Shown here: positions 47,180 through 57,597 of the stretch, in pieces
Numbering within the stretch: position 1 is the first letter of the stretch
How the letters are laid out: the number at the start of each line of letters is the position of its first letter
Source of the DNA: Panicum virgatum
Taxonomy: Eukaryota; Streptophyta; Magnoliopsida; Poales; Poaceae
Reading direction: 5' to 3'
Assembly (NCBI RefSeq): GCF_016808335.1
Contig: NC_053147.1
Span: 68,012,960-68,076,959, forward strand
Length of the DNA: 64,000 nt
The notes under the pieces: generated by a model
What the model saw: the letters and a program-made list of their open reading frames with translations, nothing else
The model's database searches: none
What the model was told of the DNA's origin: nothing
Translations under genes and position numbers: made by a program

Positions 47180-48543
47180 TGTCAGGTACCATAATATGGG
47201 GCATCCTAATTTAGGGACCAAAACGCCCTCAAAATCACAAAACACAGTTAAGCAACCGCCTCGTCGGATGCTACAGCCATGGTGAGCTAAGACGAGCCGT
47301 CTTCCTCCGATCCGAAAGGTAAGAAGGACTACTCGACGCCAAAATCCTCTCCAGGATCCAAAGAGGCCCAATAGCACTCAGCCCACAGCCCAACACTGAG
47401 GGACGGCACCTCCGAGGCTGCCTCGGAAGCCACGGGGAAATCTCCGCCTCGCCCGAGGCCTCCCCGCCGAGGCCCTCGGCAGCGCGCCCCATCTCTGCCT
47501 CACTCGAGGGTACGAGGCAACTCTCGAAGAACAAGCAGGTCCCATCCTCGGCCGAACCCTCCGCGGGGCCTCGGTTCGGGGAAAAACTCCGTCTCGCTCG
47601 AGGCTACCCCTCGGCAGGCGGGGACCGCGACCCACCAATCGACTGACAGGCGCATTTAATGCCAACCGCTCCACAGCACAGCGCGGTGTCAGGCGGTGTC
47701 AGCAGGCCACACCACACAACAAACATGATCGGAGTCCTGTTCGCCAACTCCGGTCACTGTGCCGCCATCCCGGCGCTGTGCGGACCTGCGACGCGCTGTG
47801 CGGACATGCCCGGCACTTCTCCCGTCACTGTACTGCCAAATCTCGTGTACTTCTTCCTCTGCAGGACCCTCGGCGAGCATGGAGACGACCCTCGGACAAT
47901 GTACGGCCCTTGACCAGGATAAAGCCGCCACCAGCAGGACCCTCGGCGCTCCGCCAGGTCAAACCGCAGAGGACAGTACGCCCTACAGAAACCGCCACGC
48001 CATCTCCTTGAGCCACTGGACGTCGGCGCATTCCACGCATGGCTAAAAGGCTTCCAAGGACGACTGCCACGCCCAACGTCATGCTCCACAGTACCCAGCG
48101 ACAGCAACTATCCACTATTCTCTCCCAATTTGGGGAAGATGACGACTTCAGTGATCACCCCGTGCATGTAACCGCCCCTCCTTGAGCCTATAAAAGGAGG
48201 AGGTGGGCTCCTTTCCAAGGGAGGGCAAGAACGCACCCGCAGAACTGAACTCACTCACTTACGCTCACTTGAGCTCGATATTGGCACTCGCCTCAATGAT
48301 CCTTAGCACACGCAGAGACTTGGAAGCTTCTTTCCCTCTCTCGTCCCGCTTGTACCCCTACTACAAGTATCCCGGTGCACGATAATACAGTGCTTGCACA
48401 CCCCTGCTGGACGTACAGCCCCGTGGCCGGAACTAGGATAAACTCTTGTGTCATCGTGTTACCTCTTGCATCAACCATCTGGAGACAGGGACACGCCACA
48501 TCATTACTAGTTAGTGATAGGCCGCGAGGTCTGGACACCGACA
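47180..48543 (+). mobile_element. Solo LTR (1364 bp), Gypsy-like
   Basis: TG...CA ends (TGTCAGGTACC and GGACACCGACA) with target duplication AAATA (47175-47179, 48544-48548). A TATA box (GCCTATAAAAGG, about 48187) and the downstream CCGCTTGTACCCCTACTACA are typical of grass Gypsy LTRs and set the orientation. There is no interior or second LTR, so it arose by recombination between LTRs. Confidence 0.85.
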
Positions 48544-48548
48544 AAATA

Positions 48549-49180
48549 ATAATTTCTTAGTCAATCAGAATCATAATCTCTAACTCCATCTTCTATTTCT
48601 AAAACAAATAGCAAGCAACAATGTATACATTAATCTTCGGCTGTATTAACGTCCGGATATATTCAATTTGCTAGTAAGTAACGGTTAACCTAATATATAC
48701 ACAGACAAGGTGATATACGTATATTGAATAGCAAGTAACCTGAATATATACACACACAAAGTCATATAAGTATATTGAACTAAGGGTCCAAAATCATACA
48801 GACTTAGCATTTGGCAAGTAAAACCGGAAAATATTGAAGTCCTCAACCGATAAGTACTAGAGTATTACTCTTTTAATTGTATAAAAAATACGACTATAAA
48901 ATACATATAAGATATAATATATTACATTTTACAAAATGAAATCACTTTTATAGTATTATAATACACTAATAAATGTATTTATATGGTTTCATCTATAGGA
49001 ATATCATACGTGTATATTTTCTAGTAAATAAATAAGGCTCCAACCAAACACCGTTAGTTTGTACGTTAATCACAACCATGCACTTACGTAACCTGATACA
49101 TATAGGAAAAATTTGTTCTACACACATGTGTATTTCTATTTGTGTATCTCAAGATTTAGGATGTATCTGATCCAGCAAAG
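48549..49180. other. AT-rich intergenic sequence
   Basis: Contains two approximate copies of a ~60-bp unit (48690-48790) built on GTATATTGAATAGCAAGTAA and ATATATACACA. No gene. Confidence 0.5.
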
Positions 49181-49183
49181 AGC

Positions 49184-50528
49184 CACTACCGGAATCCATT
49201 ACTTTGCCGAGTGTCAGTTACACTCGGCAAAGACTTTGGCAAAAGTAGTGACGGCGAAGACGACTTTGCCGAGTGCCTTTTTTCGGGCACTCGGTAAAGT
49301 TTTTGCCGAGTGTTAAAAAGCACCCGGCAAACTTTTCGAGACCGGATCTGAAAAATAGCGTTTAAAAATAGCAAAATATTATATTTTTACCCGGTAACCA
49401 CACCAGTTATCCACCGTCATCAAGTCACAAGTCACGGTATTATTTCGCGTTAAATCGCGCCGTTTTGCGGCTGCTGTGATTCGAACCCGTGACCTCTTGC
49501 TTCGCGCGTAGCCAACTCTATCACTCCACCCCTGCATCACATGTGTCTAGATACCATTTTGATTCCCCACATACTATACTATCCCGAGATTAAATTGCTT
49601 GTTAGAGGCTCTAAACGAATTCAAATAAAAAAATTTGAACTATAAAGTTTCATAACTTTTCGAGATCTACAACTTTGTTGTTGTAAGTTTTTTGATCCGA
49701 GGTCATTTGCAAAATTTGAAATTCAAATTTGAGAAATTCAAACACAAATTCGAGATCATAAATGATTTCAAATAAAAAAGTTGTGAACTACAAAGTTTCT
49801 TAACTTTTCTAGATCTACAACTTTGATGTTGTGAGTTTCTTCATCCGAGGTCATTTGAAACACTCCAAAAATTCTAATTCAAAATTCGCCCGAGAGGTTT
49901 TGCCGAGTGTATTTTTATGGCACTCGGTAAAGAGAGGCTTTCCTGAGTGCCAATAAAATACACTCGGCAAAAAAATTAAGCAATTTTTTTTAAAAAAAAT
50001 ACCAAATGGACCTGAAAATTCACCAAAATTTTACGTTAAGCAATCTATGTTATCTATTGCCTATACAAAAAGTTTTAAACTCAAACAACAATTCGACCAT
50101 CAATTTGACTCCAAATTTTATCGGATCCTTCTCAACTCTATAATTTTTCTTCGGAGATGTATCAGTTTGTAAGCACGTACGCTACAAAGTGTGGGAAACC
50201 TCCTCAATTTTTTCCCACAACCTACACATATGATATTATGACATCTTGCCAAATCTTATAATTTTTAGACTTTGTTTGATATTTTTAAAATTTTTAGAAA
50301 ATTCAGAAATGGGTTGTTTGCCGAGTGCCCACCCATTGACACTCGGCAAACACCTCTTTGCCGAGTGCCAACCCCTAGGCACTCGGCAAACAACCTTATT
50401 TGCCGAGTGCCATTTTTTGCCGAGTGTTTTTTTGTTGGCACTTGGCAAATAGATTGTTTGCCGAGTGTACGAAATAAAACACTCGGCAAACATGTGAACA
50501 CTCGGCAATTTTGGGTTTTCCGGTAGTG
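49184..50528. mobile_element. Non-autonomous CACTA (En/Spm) element
   Basis: Inverted termini CACTACCGGAA (49184 and, inverted, ending 50528) with exact 3-bp duplication AGC (49181-49183, 50529-50531). Subterminal arrays of TTTGCCGAGTG and CACTCGGCAAA occur at 49203-49330 and 50318-50510. The 1345-bp body has no transposase. It includes a diverged duplication of ACTTTTCGAGATCTACAACT (about 49655 and 49805) and a tRNA-like sequence. It would need enzyme from an autonomous relative. Confidence 0.93.
49467..49535 (-). ncRNA. tRNA-like sequence inside the CACTA element
   Basis: The minus strand has an A-box-like TGATAGAGTTGG (49512-49523) and a B-box GGTTCGAATC (49478-49487) at tRNA spacing, inside a tRNA-sized segment starting near GGGGTGGAGTGATAGAG. 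The acceptor arms do not pair convincingly and I cannot place an anticodon stem, so it is not a functional tRNA gene. It may be a tRNA or SINE-head fragment. Confidence 0.45.
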
Positions 50529-50555
50529 AGCATATACATGAAGTATAAGTGATCA

Positions 50556-51420
50556 GGCTATGCGCAGTGGGTACGCAACCCACTCCGATAAACCATCTTG
50601 CAGGACGGTTTTACCTAAAATGGCCCGCAGGTATGCTATAGAGCTCCGCTATAGTAGCGGATGCCCTCCGCTCCGGCAAATACCGCGCGGTACGGACGAG
50701 CCGCTATCTGACGCCCCGCGGTCTACGCCTGTCCCCAACCGCCGCTGCCGCTTGGCTCCGCCGTCATGCCCAGGCGAGGGAGGGGGAGGGAGCACGAGGG
50801 AGGAGGCCCGCTGCCGCGCGCTCCGCCCGTCGTCACGCGGAGGTCCGCCGAGCTTGGCCGCTGCCATGGCCCCATGTGGGCCTCCAATGTCGTCGCCACT
50901 GCCGCGGGCCCCACGCGCACGCTGCCATGCGCACGCGAGCGGAGGGAGCCGCAGTCGGCGCATGCGAGCTCGACCTCCGCCGCCGCGGCCAGCACGCGAG
51001 CCAGCAGAGGGAGGCACGGCCGGCGGGCGCAAGCTGGACCTCCGCCGCCGCGGCCGGCGTGTGAGCGAGCGAAGGGAGCCGCGGACAGCGCGCGCAAGCG
51101 CGACCTCCGCCGATGCGGCCGGCGTGCAAGCGAGCGGAGGGAGCCGCGGCCGGCGCGCAGGGGCTGGGGAGGGGAGGCGCCGCCGCACCTCTTCCCCAGC
51201 GTGGAGCACGAGCTCCCGGTCAGATCCGCTCGACCTTGCTGCCGCCGCCGCCACAGGCATGCGCGTGCACCATCGGCGAGCGCATAGCGGAGGGCACTGA
51301 GAGGGTGGCGGTCCCCCAGGCGAACGAGAGAGAGGGAGAGAGAGAGGGGCGACGGGGTAAAAAAAGAAAGGTAAAGAAATCTAACATGTGATACCCATGA
51401 GTGATAGTTAATATAGAGGA
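50556..51420. repeat. GC-rich repeat module related to 45458-46405
   Basis: It starts GGCTATGCGCAG. The leader CTTGCAGGACGG, GCTATAGAGCTCCGC and CGCGCGGTACGGACGAG parallels the element at 45458. The core (50700-51300) repeats GCGAGCGGAGGGAGCCGCGG-like units and is open on both strands with Arg/Ala-rich frames. The tail GATAGTTAATATAGAGGATG also parallels the other copy. No protein is recognised. Confidence 0.5.
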
Positions 51421-51499
51421 TGGATACATGTTTACCATTACATTTTTCTAACTTGTGAAGACAAGCAACAAATATATAGTAACTATCTTTCAAAAATAT

Positions 51500-51532
51500 A
51501 TTAATTGTGGTAACGCATGGGCATTATGCTAG
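51500..51532 (+). mobile_element. Helitron-like 3' terminus
   Basis: The sequence GTAACGCATGGGCATTATGC with a small stem (GCAT...ATGC) is followed by CTAG and T at 51529-51533. Grass Helitrons end in this way (hairpin, then CTRR, inserted before T). The 5' end was not located, so the extent is unknown; it may include the GC-rich module to its left. Confidence 0.5.
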
Positions 51533-51878
51533 TAAAAATTTAAAAGAAAAACAACATAGGATAGCAGCATCGAAACTAGTAATTTATTTGTTGTTGCCTG
51601 CTTCAGAGTTTTGGATGATTTTATTTCAAATCGCTAGGGATCCGTCTCACATAAGAAGAACAAACAGCTAGCACAACACACCGACACCGGTAACATTCCT
51701 CAATCATCACAAAGTAAGAGCAGTATTGTTATTCTGACAGTCACAACTAGAACAGAGACACCATCAGACGACTGACCAACAACAATGGGCTCAGAAAGAA
51801 AAACAATGGACTAGGAAATAACAGCAGATCAAGCAGCATGATATATGGGCGAAGCAACATCGGCATGGGCGCATCGGC
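51533..51878. other. Likely 3' flank of the acidic-tail gene
   Basis: No gene seen. It is the expected position of the 3' UTR of the minus-strand gene starting at 55751. Confidence 0.35.
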
Positions 51879-52088
51879 TCAATAAACCTCCTCATCAACG
51901 TCATTCTCATCATCGTTGTCCTCTTCCTCCTCCTCCTCATCGTCGTCGTCATCGCTATCTTCCTCCTCCTCATCGCTATCATCATCGTCGTCGTCGTCGT
52001 CATCGTCGTCGTCCTCCTCCTCGTCGCTATCATCATCGTCGCTATCATCCTCGTCGTCCTCCTCCCCATCCTCCTCCTCGACCTCCTC

Positions 52089-55015
52089 TGTGAGGAACCG
52101 CCCAAATTATCTCGACTAAACTGGGTCATCATCCATTGATCAACCCAGCTTAAGCGAGATAATCCCGGTAGTCCCCGGTATGCGCCTTGAGCAACGCCCA
52201 GGATCAACTCGCATACCGTTTGTTCACTTCATAGCAACCATCACAAGGATACATATGAGAGCAAGATTTTAAACTTTTGATTACAAGTCTTAATTATCTT
52301 ACAAAATCTCATGAAGTTAACTATACATGAGCAACTAAACATGAGGACTTTCAGCATTTAAAGATTCTTTACAAACTAAGGTGTATCCTAGGTCTAAGTG
52401 GATAACCTACCATATTTTTCTTAGATTCAGAGTCTAAACGCAGCGGATATTTAGAGAGTATTAGGTAGCAATAATAATGTCCTTGCCCATAAGACACCAC
52501 TTGCATAAGTTTTGAGCGAGTTCCACCGTCCATCCACTTTGCCGGCTCCGGCGGGATGAACGTGGCGGTCACTCTTAAGAAGAGAACCTGCAAAACAATT
52601 TAACGGCAGCGCCGTAAGTACATTTCGTACTTGCAGGACTTATCCATAATACTATACATTTGGTAGATGCATGAGGCTAATCAAATTTTAACATTGATAT
52701 ATAAAAATACGAGCATAATTTGTCATGTGAATAAGCAAAAGACATGGCATCTATATTTCTATATCAAGCACCAATACAATTGCATAAGTAAAGTGACCAT
52801 GTAATCATGAGCTCAATCTTCCATGAACTCCATCACCAGACTCTACATTGGAGTGAACCTCAAAGAGCGTGCTCTATGACCGAGAGCGCGGCTATTGCAA
52901 TAGATTAATACCCTGCAGGGGTGTACAACTTTTCCCACACGTCACGAGACCATAGGCCATACTACCCGTCGGTCCGTAAGCAATGATTCACGTGTCAACC
53001 GTTCGCATACTCATCCCCAAGGCTGAGATGAATGGCCGGGATGGACAGGTGCAACGGAACCGCCGACTACACCCCATCACAAACCGTGCCGAATCCGCTC
53101 AGTGAAGGGTGCGCGTATGGTACTGAGCTTACCATCCCATTATAAAGCATGTGGTTTGTACGGAAAAGTGCTCAAGAAATCGGCATCCAAAGAGACGGTC
53201 CTTAACCAACTCGAGCAAGCCTAAACCATCTGGATTCCACTTCCAACATGGCCCTACCACACTTGCTCAAGTCTCGATCCATCATTCATATCTTGCTCAT
53301 GTTTTAATCTTTCTCATCTACTCAAGTATATTTAAACGAACACCCTATAGCTCGCGAGTGATGGTGACCTTGCCATCTCTCGACTTCTACCATAAACTAA
53401 GCATGGCTAAGCAAATTAATTCGAGAAGTCTAAACATACATACTTTACCTAGTATAAGTTGTTCTAGAGCTAAAAGGGAAAACATGTCAAGTGGGTTCTA
53501 CACAAATCACATGACTAAATAGGGTTAAGCCCATGCACAAGCAATAATTTATAATAGCAAATTAAGATTCAAAAGTAAGGTTTGAGATACATAGGTGCCT
53601 GCCTTAGTACTCTGCAACCGCGACACTCCGGAATGCAATCCTCTAAGAAAATAGAAAATGCATAAATTAGAAAAATGCCATGAATGCATATGCTTATGAG
53701 ATGCAATGACTTATGAGAAGCATGATTAATTAGTGCAAAATCATGATAAAAGAGGCTAAGTATATAATACATATGGGGATCAAGTATAACTAAAAGCAAT
53801 GGGATTAAATAACTATCAAAGGGCCATATTATAGGGGTTCCCGAATACTCCGGACTTCAGTCCGGACACTCCGGATAGTCAACCCCGGATAGTCCGCGTT
53901 TCAACCCCAGATAGTCCGGGCCCCGGACTTTTCTACAGTAACTTCGGACTTTCCGGCAGCTCGACGTATGAACATTGAAAAGTCTGTTTCCGGCAATTCC
54001 GACCTCGGTTTGGGGTGAGGTTTGTTTCTAAAGGTTCGTAGGAACGTGGGGAGTCTATTTTGATAGCTAAAACCAACATGCATTGAGGTTTGAGAGCTCT
54101 AGATCATCAATGGTGAGAGGGACTCTAATGGCTCCAACCTAGGGCAATGGGGATAGATCAGGAAAGGGGATGGGCTTACCGGCGACGAGTGCAACACTTG
54201 CAAGGTCTTGAAGATGGTGGTGAGGGCTTGGTGAAGCTCGAGGTCGTCCTCCTTCCTAGCTCCAAGGAAGAAGATGAAGCCGAGGTGGTGCAGCTCGTCG
54301 GCATTGTGCTTCGGTGTTCTCCGGCGATGCTCCGGCGAGGGGGAGGTGCTTCAATGGTGGAAGAGGGGAGAGAGCTCCTCCATGGTCTAGAGTAGAGAGA
54401 GAGGGTTGGAGAGAGTGAGGGAGTGAGAGAGGGTGCTGGGAGGAGGTTCCCAGGTGTTGGAGAGATGGGGCATTCAAGTGCTGTGAGTTGGACACGTGCC
54501 CGCTACAGTAATCCTGGATACTCCGGGTTTCATCCCGGATACTCCGGACCAACAAGTTTGGTAACATCATAAAACTTCTTTCTTTTCTCCAATCTCCAAA
54601 ACTGATCTTTCAGGCCTCCAAAAATTCCACCAATTTTTGTGTTGATACTAGAAATCATGAGCAACTCATTTTGCTTGGAATTGGTAGAAAAACTATTGTA
54701 GATTTGAAACAAAAATTCTTCCCGAAACGTTATTTCTGGGTTTTTGGCTAAGCTGTTTGGCTTCAACAGGGTTTCCTAAAATCCGGGAAAAATAATCTAA
54801 ATTCAAGTTTTTCAAATTAGTATTTTATTAAAATAATTCCCAACATAAGTCATATAATGAAAATGCAAGTTGCTTCACAAAGCATGGGTTCCACAAGTGT
54901 AAACAATTCAAAATTAAATTTAGATGCATTCAAATCAAGCACAAAATCTTTATAACGCTAACAAGAATTCTCATGATGCAATGCTTAACATGATAATTAC
55001 AGTTCGGTCGTTACA
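52089..55015 (-). mobile_element. Solo LTR (2927 bp) inserted in the acidic-tail exon
   Basis: Plus-strand ends are TGTGAGGAACC and GTCGTTACA; on minus it begins TGTAACGACC. Exact target duplication TCCTC (52084-52088, 55016-55020). There is no internal repeat of its own ends, primer site or coding domain, so it is a solo LTR. Layout and TGTAAC start resemble the nested Gypsy LTRs at 16.9-27 kb, but the sequence differs. It holds motifs of the type GGATACTCCGGA and GGATAGTCCG near 53840-53960 and 54510-54555. Confidence 0.85.
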
Positions 55016-55174
55016 TCCTCCTCCTCCTCATTCTTGTCGTTGCTATTTTCTTCACCCTCGTCGGTCTCAGACTCGGTCTTCTTTTTGGGAGCGCCGAGGA
55101 GATCAGTGACGGCATCCTTGAGCAGCGCAGGCATCTCAAAAGGGACACCCTCCAGCATCTTGATCTTCTTTTAA

Positions 55175-55394
55175 GCCACGAGCGGAAACCATCGTCGCCG
55201 TCCCTCATTTTCCTAAGCTCAGCCAGCAGACCCACAACAGAAATTCACATTGATTATTAGATGCAATAATCGTCATGTTGCCCGGCCACGAGCGGACACC
55301 ATCATCGCCGTCCCTCATTTTCCTAAGCTCAGCCAGCAGACCTACAACAGAAATTCACATTGATTATTAGATGCAATAATCGTCATGTTGCCCG
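55175..55394. repeat. 110-bp tandem duplication across a splice acceptor
   Basis: Copies at 55175-55284 and 55285-55394 span the end of an intron and start of exon 3 of the acidic-tail gene. The upper copy keeps the acceptor (TTGTAG then GTCTGC on minus). The lower copy has TTGTGG, so its AG is lost. Reading from the upper acceptor through the second copy meets a stop. Confidence 0.9.
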
Positions 55395-55897
55395 GCTCGG
55401 ATCGAGAACATAAACCAATATTCTTACGCTTCATTTCTTCAAAGATCCAGCGTCGGTACTCCTTGGCAAGGAGCGCCTTATGCTGGCGAATCTTGTTCAC
55501 CATGGACGCCATGCCGCTGTAGTAGCCTGGCAGGGACTGGTTGAGCTCCTTCACCTCGCCAACACCGGGGTCGAAGTGGTCGCGCCGGGAGCTGATACTG
55601 CAACAGAACAGAGCCAATGCAAGGAATTCAACTGACGATTCGTCGAAGCAACAAGCTAGCCACAAACGAAAGGCGCGCACGAGATGCCCACATCCTCGGT
55701 GATCGCCTCGAACTCGATCTCCTCCTCGTCGTCGCGGCGGTTGTCGGCCATGAGGCTGGTTGGCCGTGGGTGAGCGCAAGCCTGCTGGACGCACAGCTAG
55801 CTACTTGGACTGGTAGGTACTTGGAGCGACTAGCTAGGCTTTAGGCAGAGAACTAACTCGATCTTTTATTTCTCTTGTTGTAGCCAGGCAAATCTTA

Positions 55898-55907
55898 CTT
55901 TATAAGG
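55898..55907 (-). promoter_or_regulatory. TATA box of the acidic-tail gene
   Basis: The minus strand reads CCTTATAAAGTAAG about 150 bp before the ATG at 55751, giving a likely transcription start near 55870. Confidence 0.5.
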
Positions 55908-55909
55908 GT

Positions 55910-56431
55910 GCATGCCTTCATGCGGTTTTCATTGCTCATCTATGCAGATATTATTCACCCTTCATGCATTTGGTTATTATTCGCTTGTTTATACATGCAT
56001 GTTTTATCACTCACTCACACACGCAGTGCTCGTTGCAGCAATACTACATGGCTAATTAGGGGATGAATAAGTTGGCGCCTTGCAGCCTTCGTTCATGCAA
56101 CTCGATCGGCATAAAAGTGCTTTCATGGCAGCTTTTTACCGGTACGGTGCTCATGCATGCCATGCATGTGTCCTATAAGAGTAGGCATTGTAATTCTGTT
56201 TATTGGCATAAAAGAGTTTGTCCAAATTACTTTTTTCTTCGATCAAGTCCTGCTTGCGTTGTTACTTCTGATAGAAGTGAAGAAAAATTATTCTGTCAGA
56301 TATAGGAGGATAGGTAATAGTGAAGAAAATAGATGTAGTGCTGACTGCTGAACCGTTGATGGAAGCAAGGCAGGAAAAGTACGCCAAGTGCTGCAAAACT
56401 ACTCTGTTCGGCATGTACTTTTACTCGTATA
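55910..56431. other. Intergenic region, no gene seen
   Basis: Upstream of the acidic-tail gene. Short frames only. No RNA gene seen. Confidence 0.45.
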
Positions 56432-56662
56432 CTCCCTCCGTTGCAAATTATAATTCGTTGGACTTTTATAACCCTAAGTTTAACCACTCACCTTATTCAA
56501 AAAATTTGTGCAAACATAATTAAATATAAGTCATTTTTAAAGAACTATTGATAAATCAATCCATGACAAAAGAACTGAAATTTTGCACGAATTTTTAAAT
56601 AAGATGAGTAGTCAAAATTAGGGTTAAAAAAGTCAAACATCTATAATTTGGAATAGAGGAAT
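56432..56662. mobile_element. Stowaway MITE
   Basis: The left end CTCCCTCCGTTGCAAATTAT pairs with the inverted right end (ATTCCTCTATTCCAAATTAT). Subterminal GGACTTTTATAACCCTAA pairs with TTAGGGTTAAAAAAGTC. TA lies at 56430-56431 and 56663-56664. About 230 bp, no coding capacity. Confidence 0.82.
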
Positions 56663-56899
56663 TACATATGTACATGGAAAGACAAACTGAAAAAACTCTT
56701 GTAGTATTTTTTTTTTGAGTCACAGGTTTTTTTTTCTTTTCTGAGAGGTCGAACTCTTTGTATGGCCCGGCCCAAAACTCTAGGCGCCTTCTTCGCACCG
56801 GACCCGTCGTCTCCGATCCGTGCGATTTTTTCTTTTTTATATTTAAAAAAAAAATCAAAATTTCAAAAATATATGTTCGTTTCGAAAAATTTCAAAAAT

Positions 56900-57223
56900 A
56901 TACCCCGGTCGCCCGCCCCAGGGGCGACAGGACCTTAATGTATTTTTTCTTCTAATTTGCAAAGAGGTCCCTGGCCGGGGGCGTGTGGGGGCAAGGGGGC
57001 CTATCGCAGGAGGGCCTGTCGCCCCCGGGCGACTAGGGGCCCCACCCACGGGCGACAGGGGGCCTGCCACCCCCCTCGGGCGACCGGCTCTGCCCCCTAT
57101 ATAAGCCCTTGACCTCATTCCTTCCTCATTTGAGCCAAAAAATTCCACCAAAAATCCAAAAAAAAAAGGTGAGGAGAAGGGAAGCGGCGAAGCACTGCCG
57201 GATTGCGCACTTTTGATCTGCAG
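56900..57223 (+). promoter_or_regulatory. Promoter, leader and leader-intron donor of the MULE
   Basis: A GC-rich block with repeated direct and inverted GGGCGAC/GTCGCCC motifs (56905-57090) precedes a TATA box (CCCTATATAAGCCC, about 57098). A 5' leader follows, then a donor at 57224 (CTGCAG then GTAAGTAC). The leader intron ends at 57583 (GATATACAG), 14 bases before the transposase ATG. Confidence 0.55.
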
Positions 57224-57597
57224 GTAAGTACATTTAACTTATGTATTTTTCTATTGATATTGTAGAGTAATTTAATTTAATTAGTGCTATAGTAGAACCA
57301 TTTAAGTAGAAGTTTAATGATACTTTAGTTACGTAGCAGTAAATTAGTTTAGAAAATTAGTACTACGCGTTTATTATTACAATTGCAGTACTATTAGAGA
57401 CGTGTTTATAAATTAATTACGATTTAGAATAGAATTTCGCATATGCAGTATAGAATTTGAGTGTCATCACGTAGTTATGAATACTTATATGTTATAGTTG
57501 AAATTCATACTTAGTTTTTACGGATTATTGAATAAGATAGTGAAGTAAAGAGTATAACTCGATAAGTATTCTGTGATATACAGATATATCGAGCAAG

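Larger units (their letters stand above)
51879..55751 (-). pseudogene. Host-type gene with long acidic tail, broken by a solo LTR
   Basis: Exon 1 is 55751-55681 (starts MADNRRDDEEEIEFEAITED), exon 2 55597-55428, exon 3 from 55341. Splice sites and phases agree to that point. Exon 2 gives SRRDHFDPGVGEVKELNQSL and MVNKIRQHKALLAKEYRRW; exon 3 gives LLAELRKMRDGDDG. Further on, in another frame, KMLEGVPFEMPALLKDAVTD precedes a Lys/Glu/Asp-rich tail. The tail continues after a 2.9-kb solo LTR to a stop at 51881-51879; that last piece (52088-51879) is about 70 residues of almost only Asp, Glu and Ser. Three lesions: a 110-bp duplication over the exon 3 acceptor, a frameshift near the SWLK site, and the LTR. 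The shape suggests a chromatin-associated or chaperone-like acidic protein, but I do not recognise it. Confidence 0.7.

Noticed and set aside
49467..49535. Functional tRNA gene
   Set aside because: A and B boxes are present but the acceptor and anticodon stems do not pair.
51845..52119. Ser- or His/Pro-rich plus-strand frames
   Set aside because: They are the complement of the acidic tail of the minus-strand gene.
52089..55015. Intron of the acidic-tail gene rather than an insertion
   Set aside because: The segment has LTR ends and an exact TCCTC duplication and lacks GT-AG boundaries at its edges on the gene strand.
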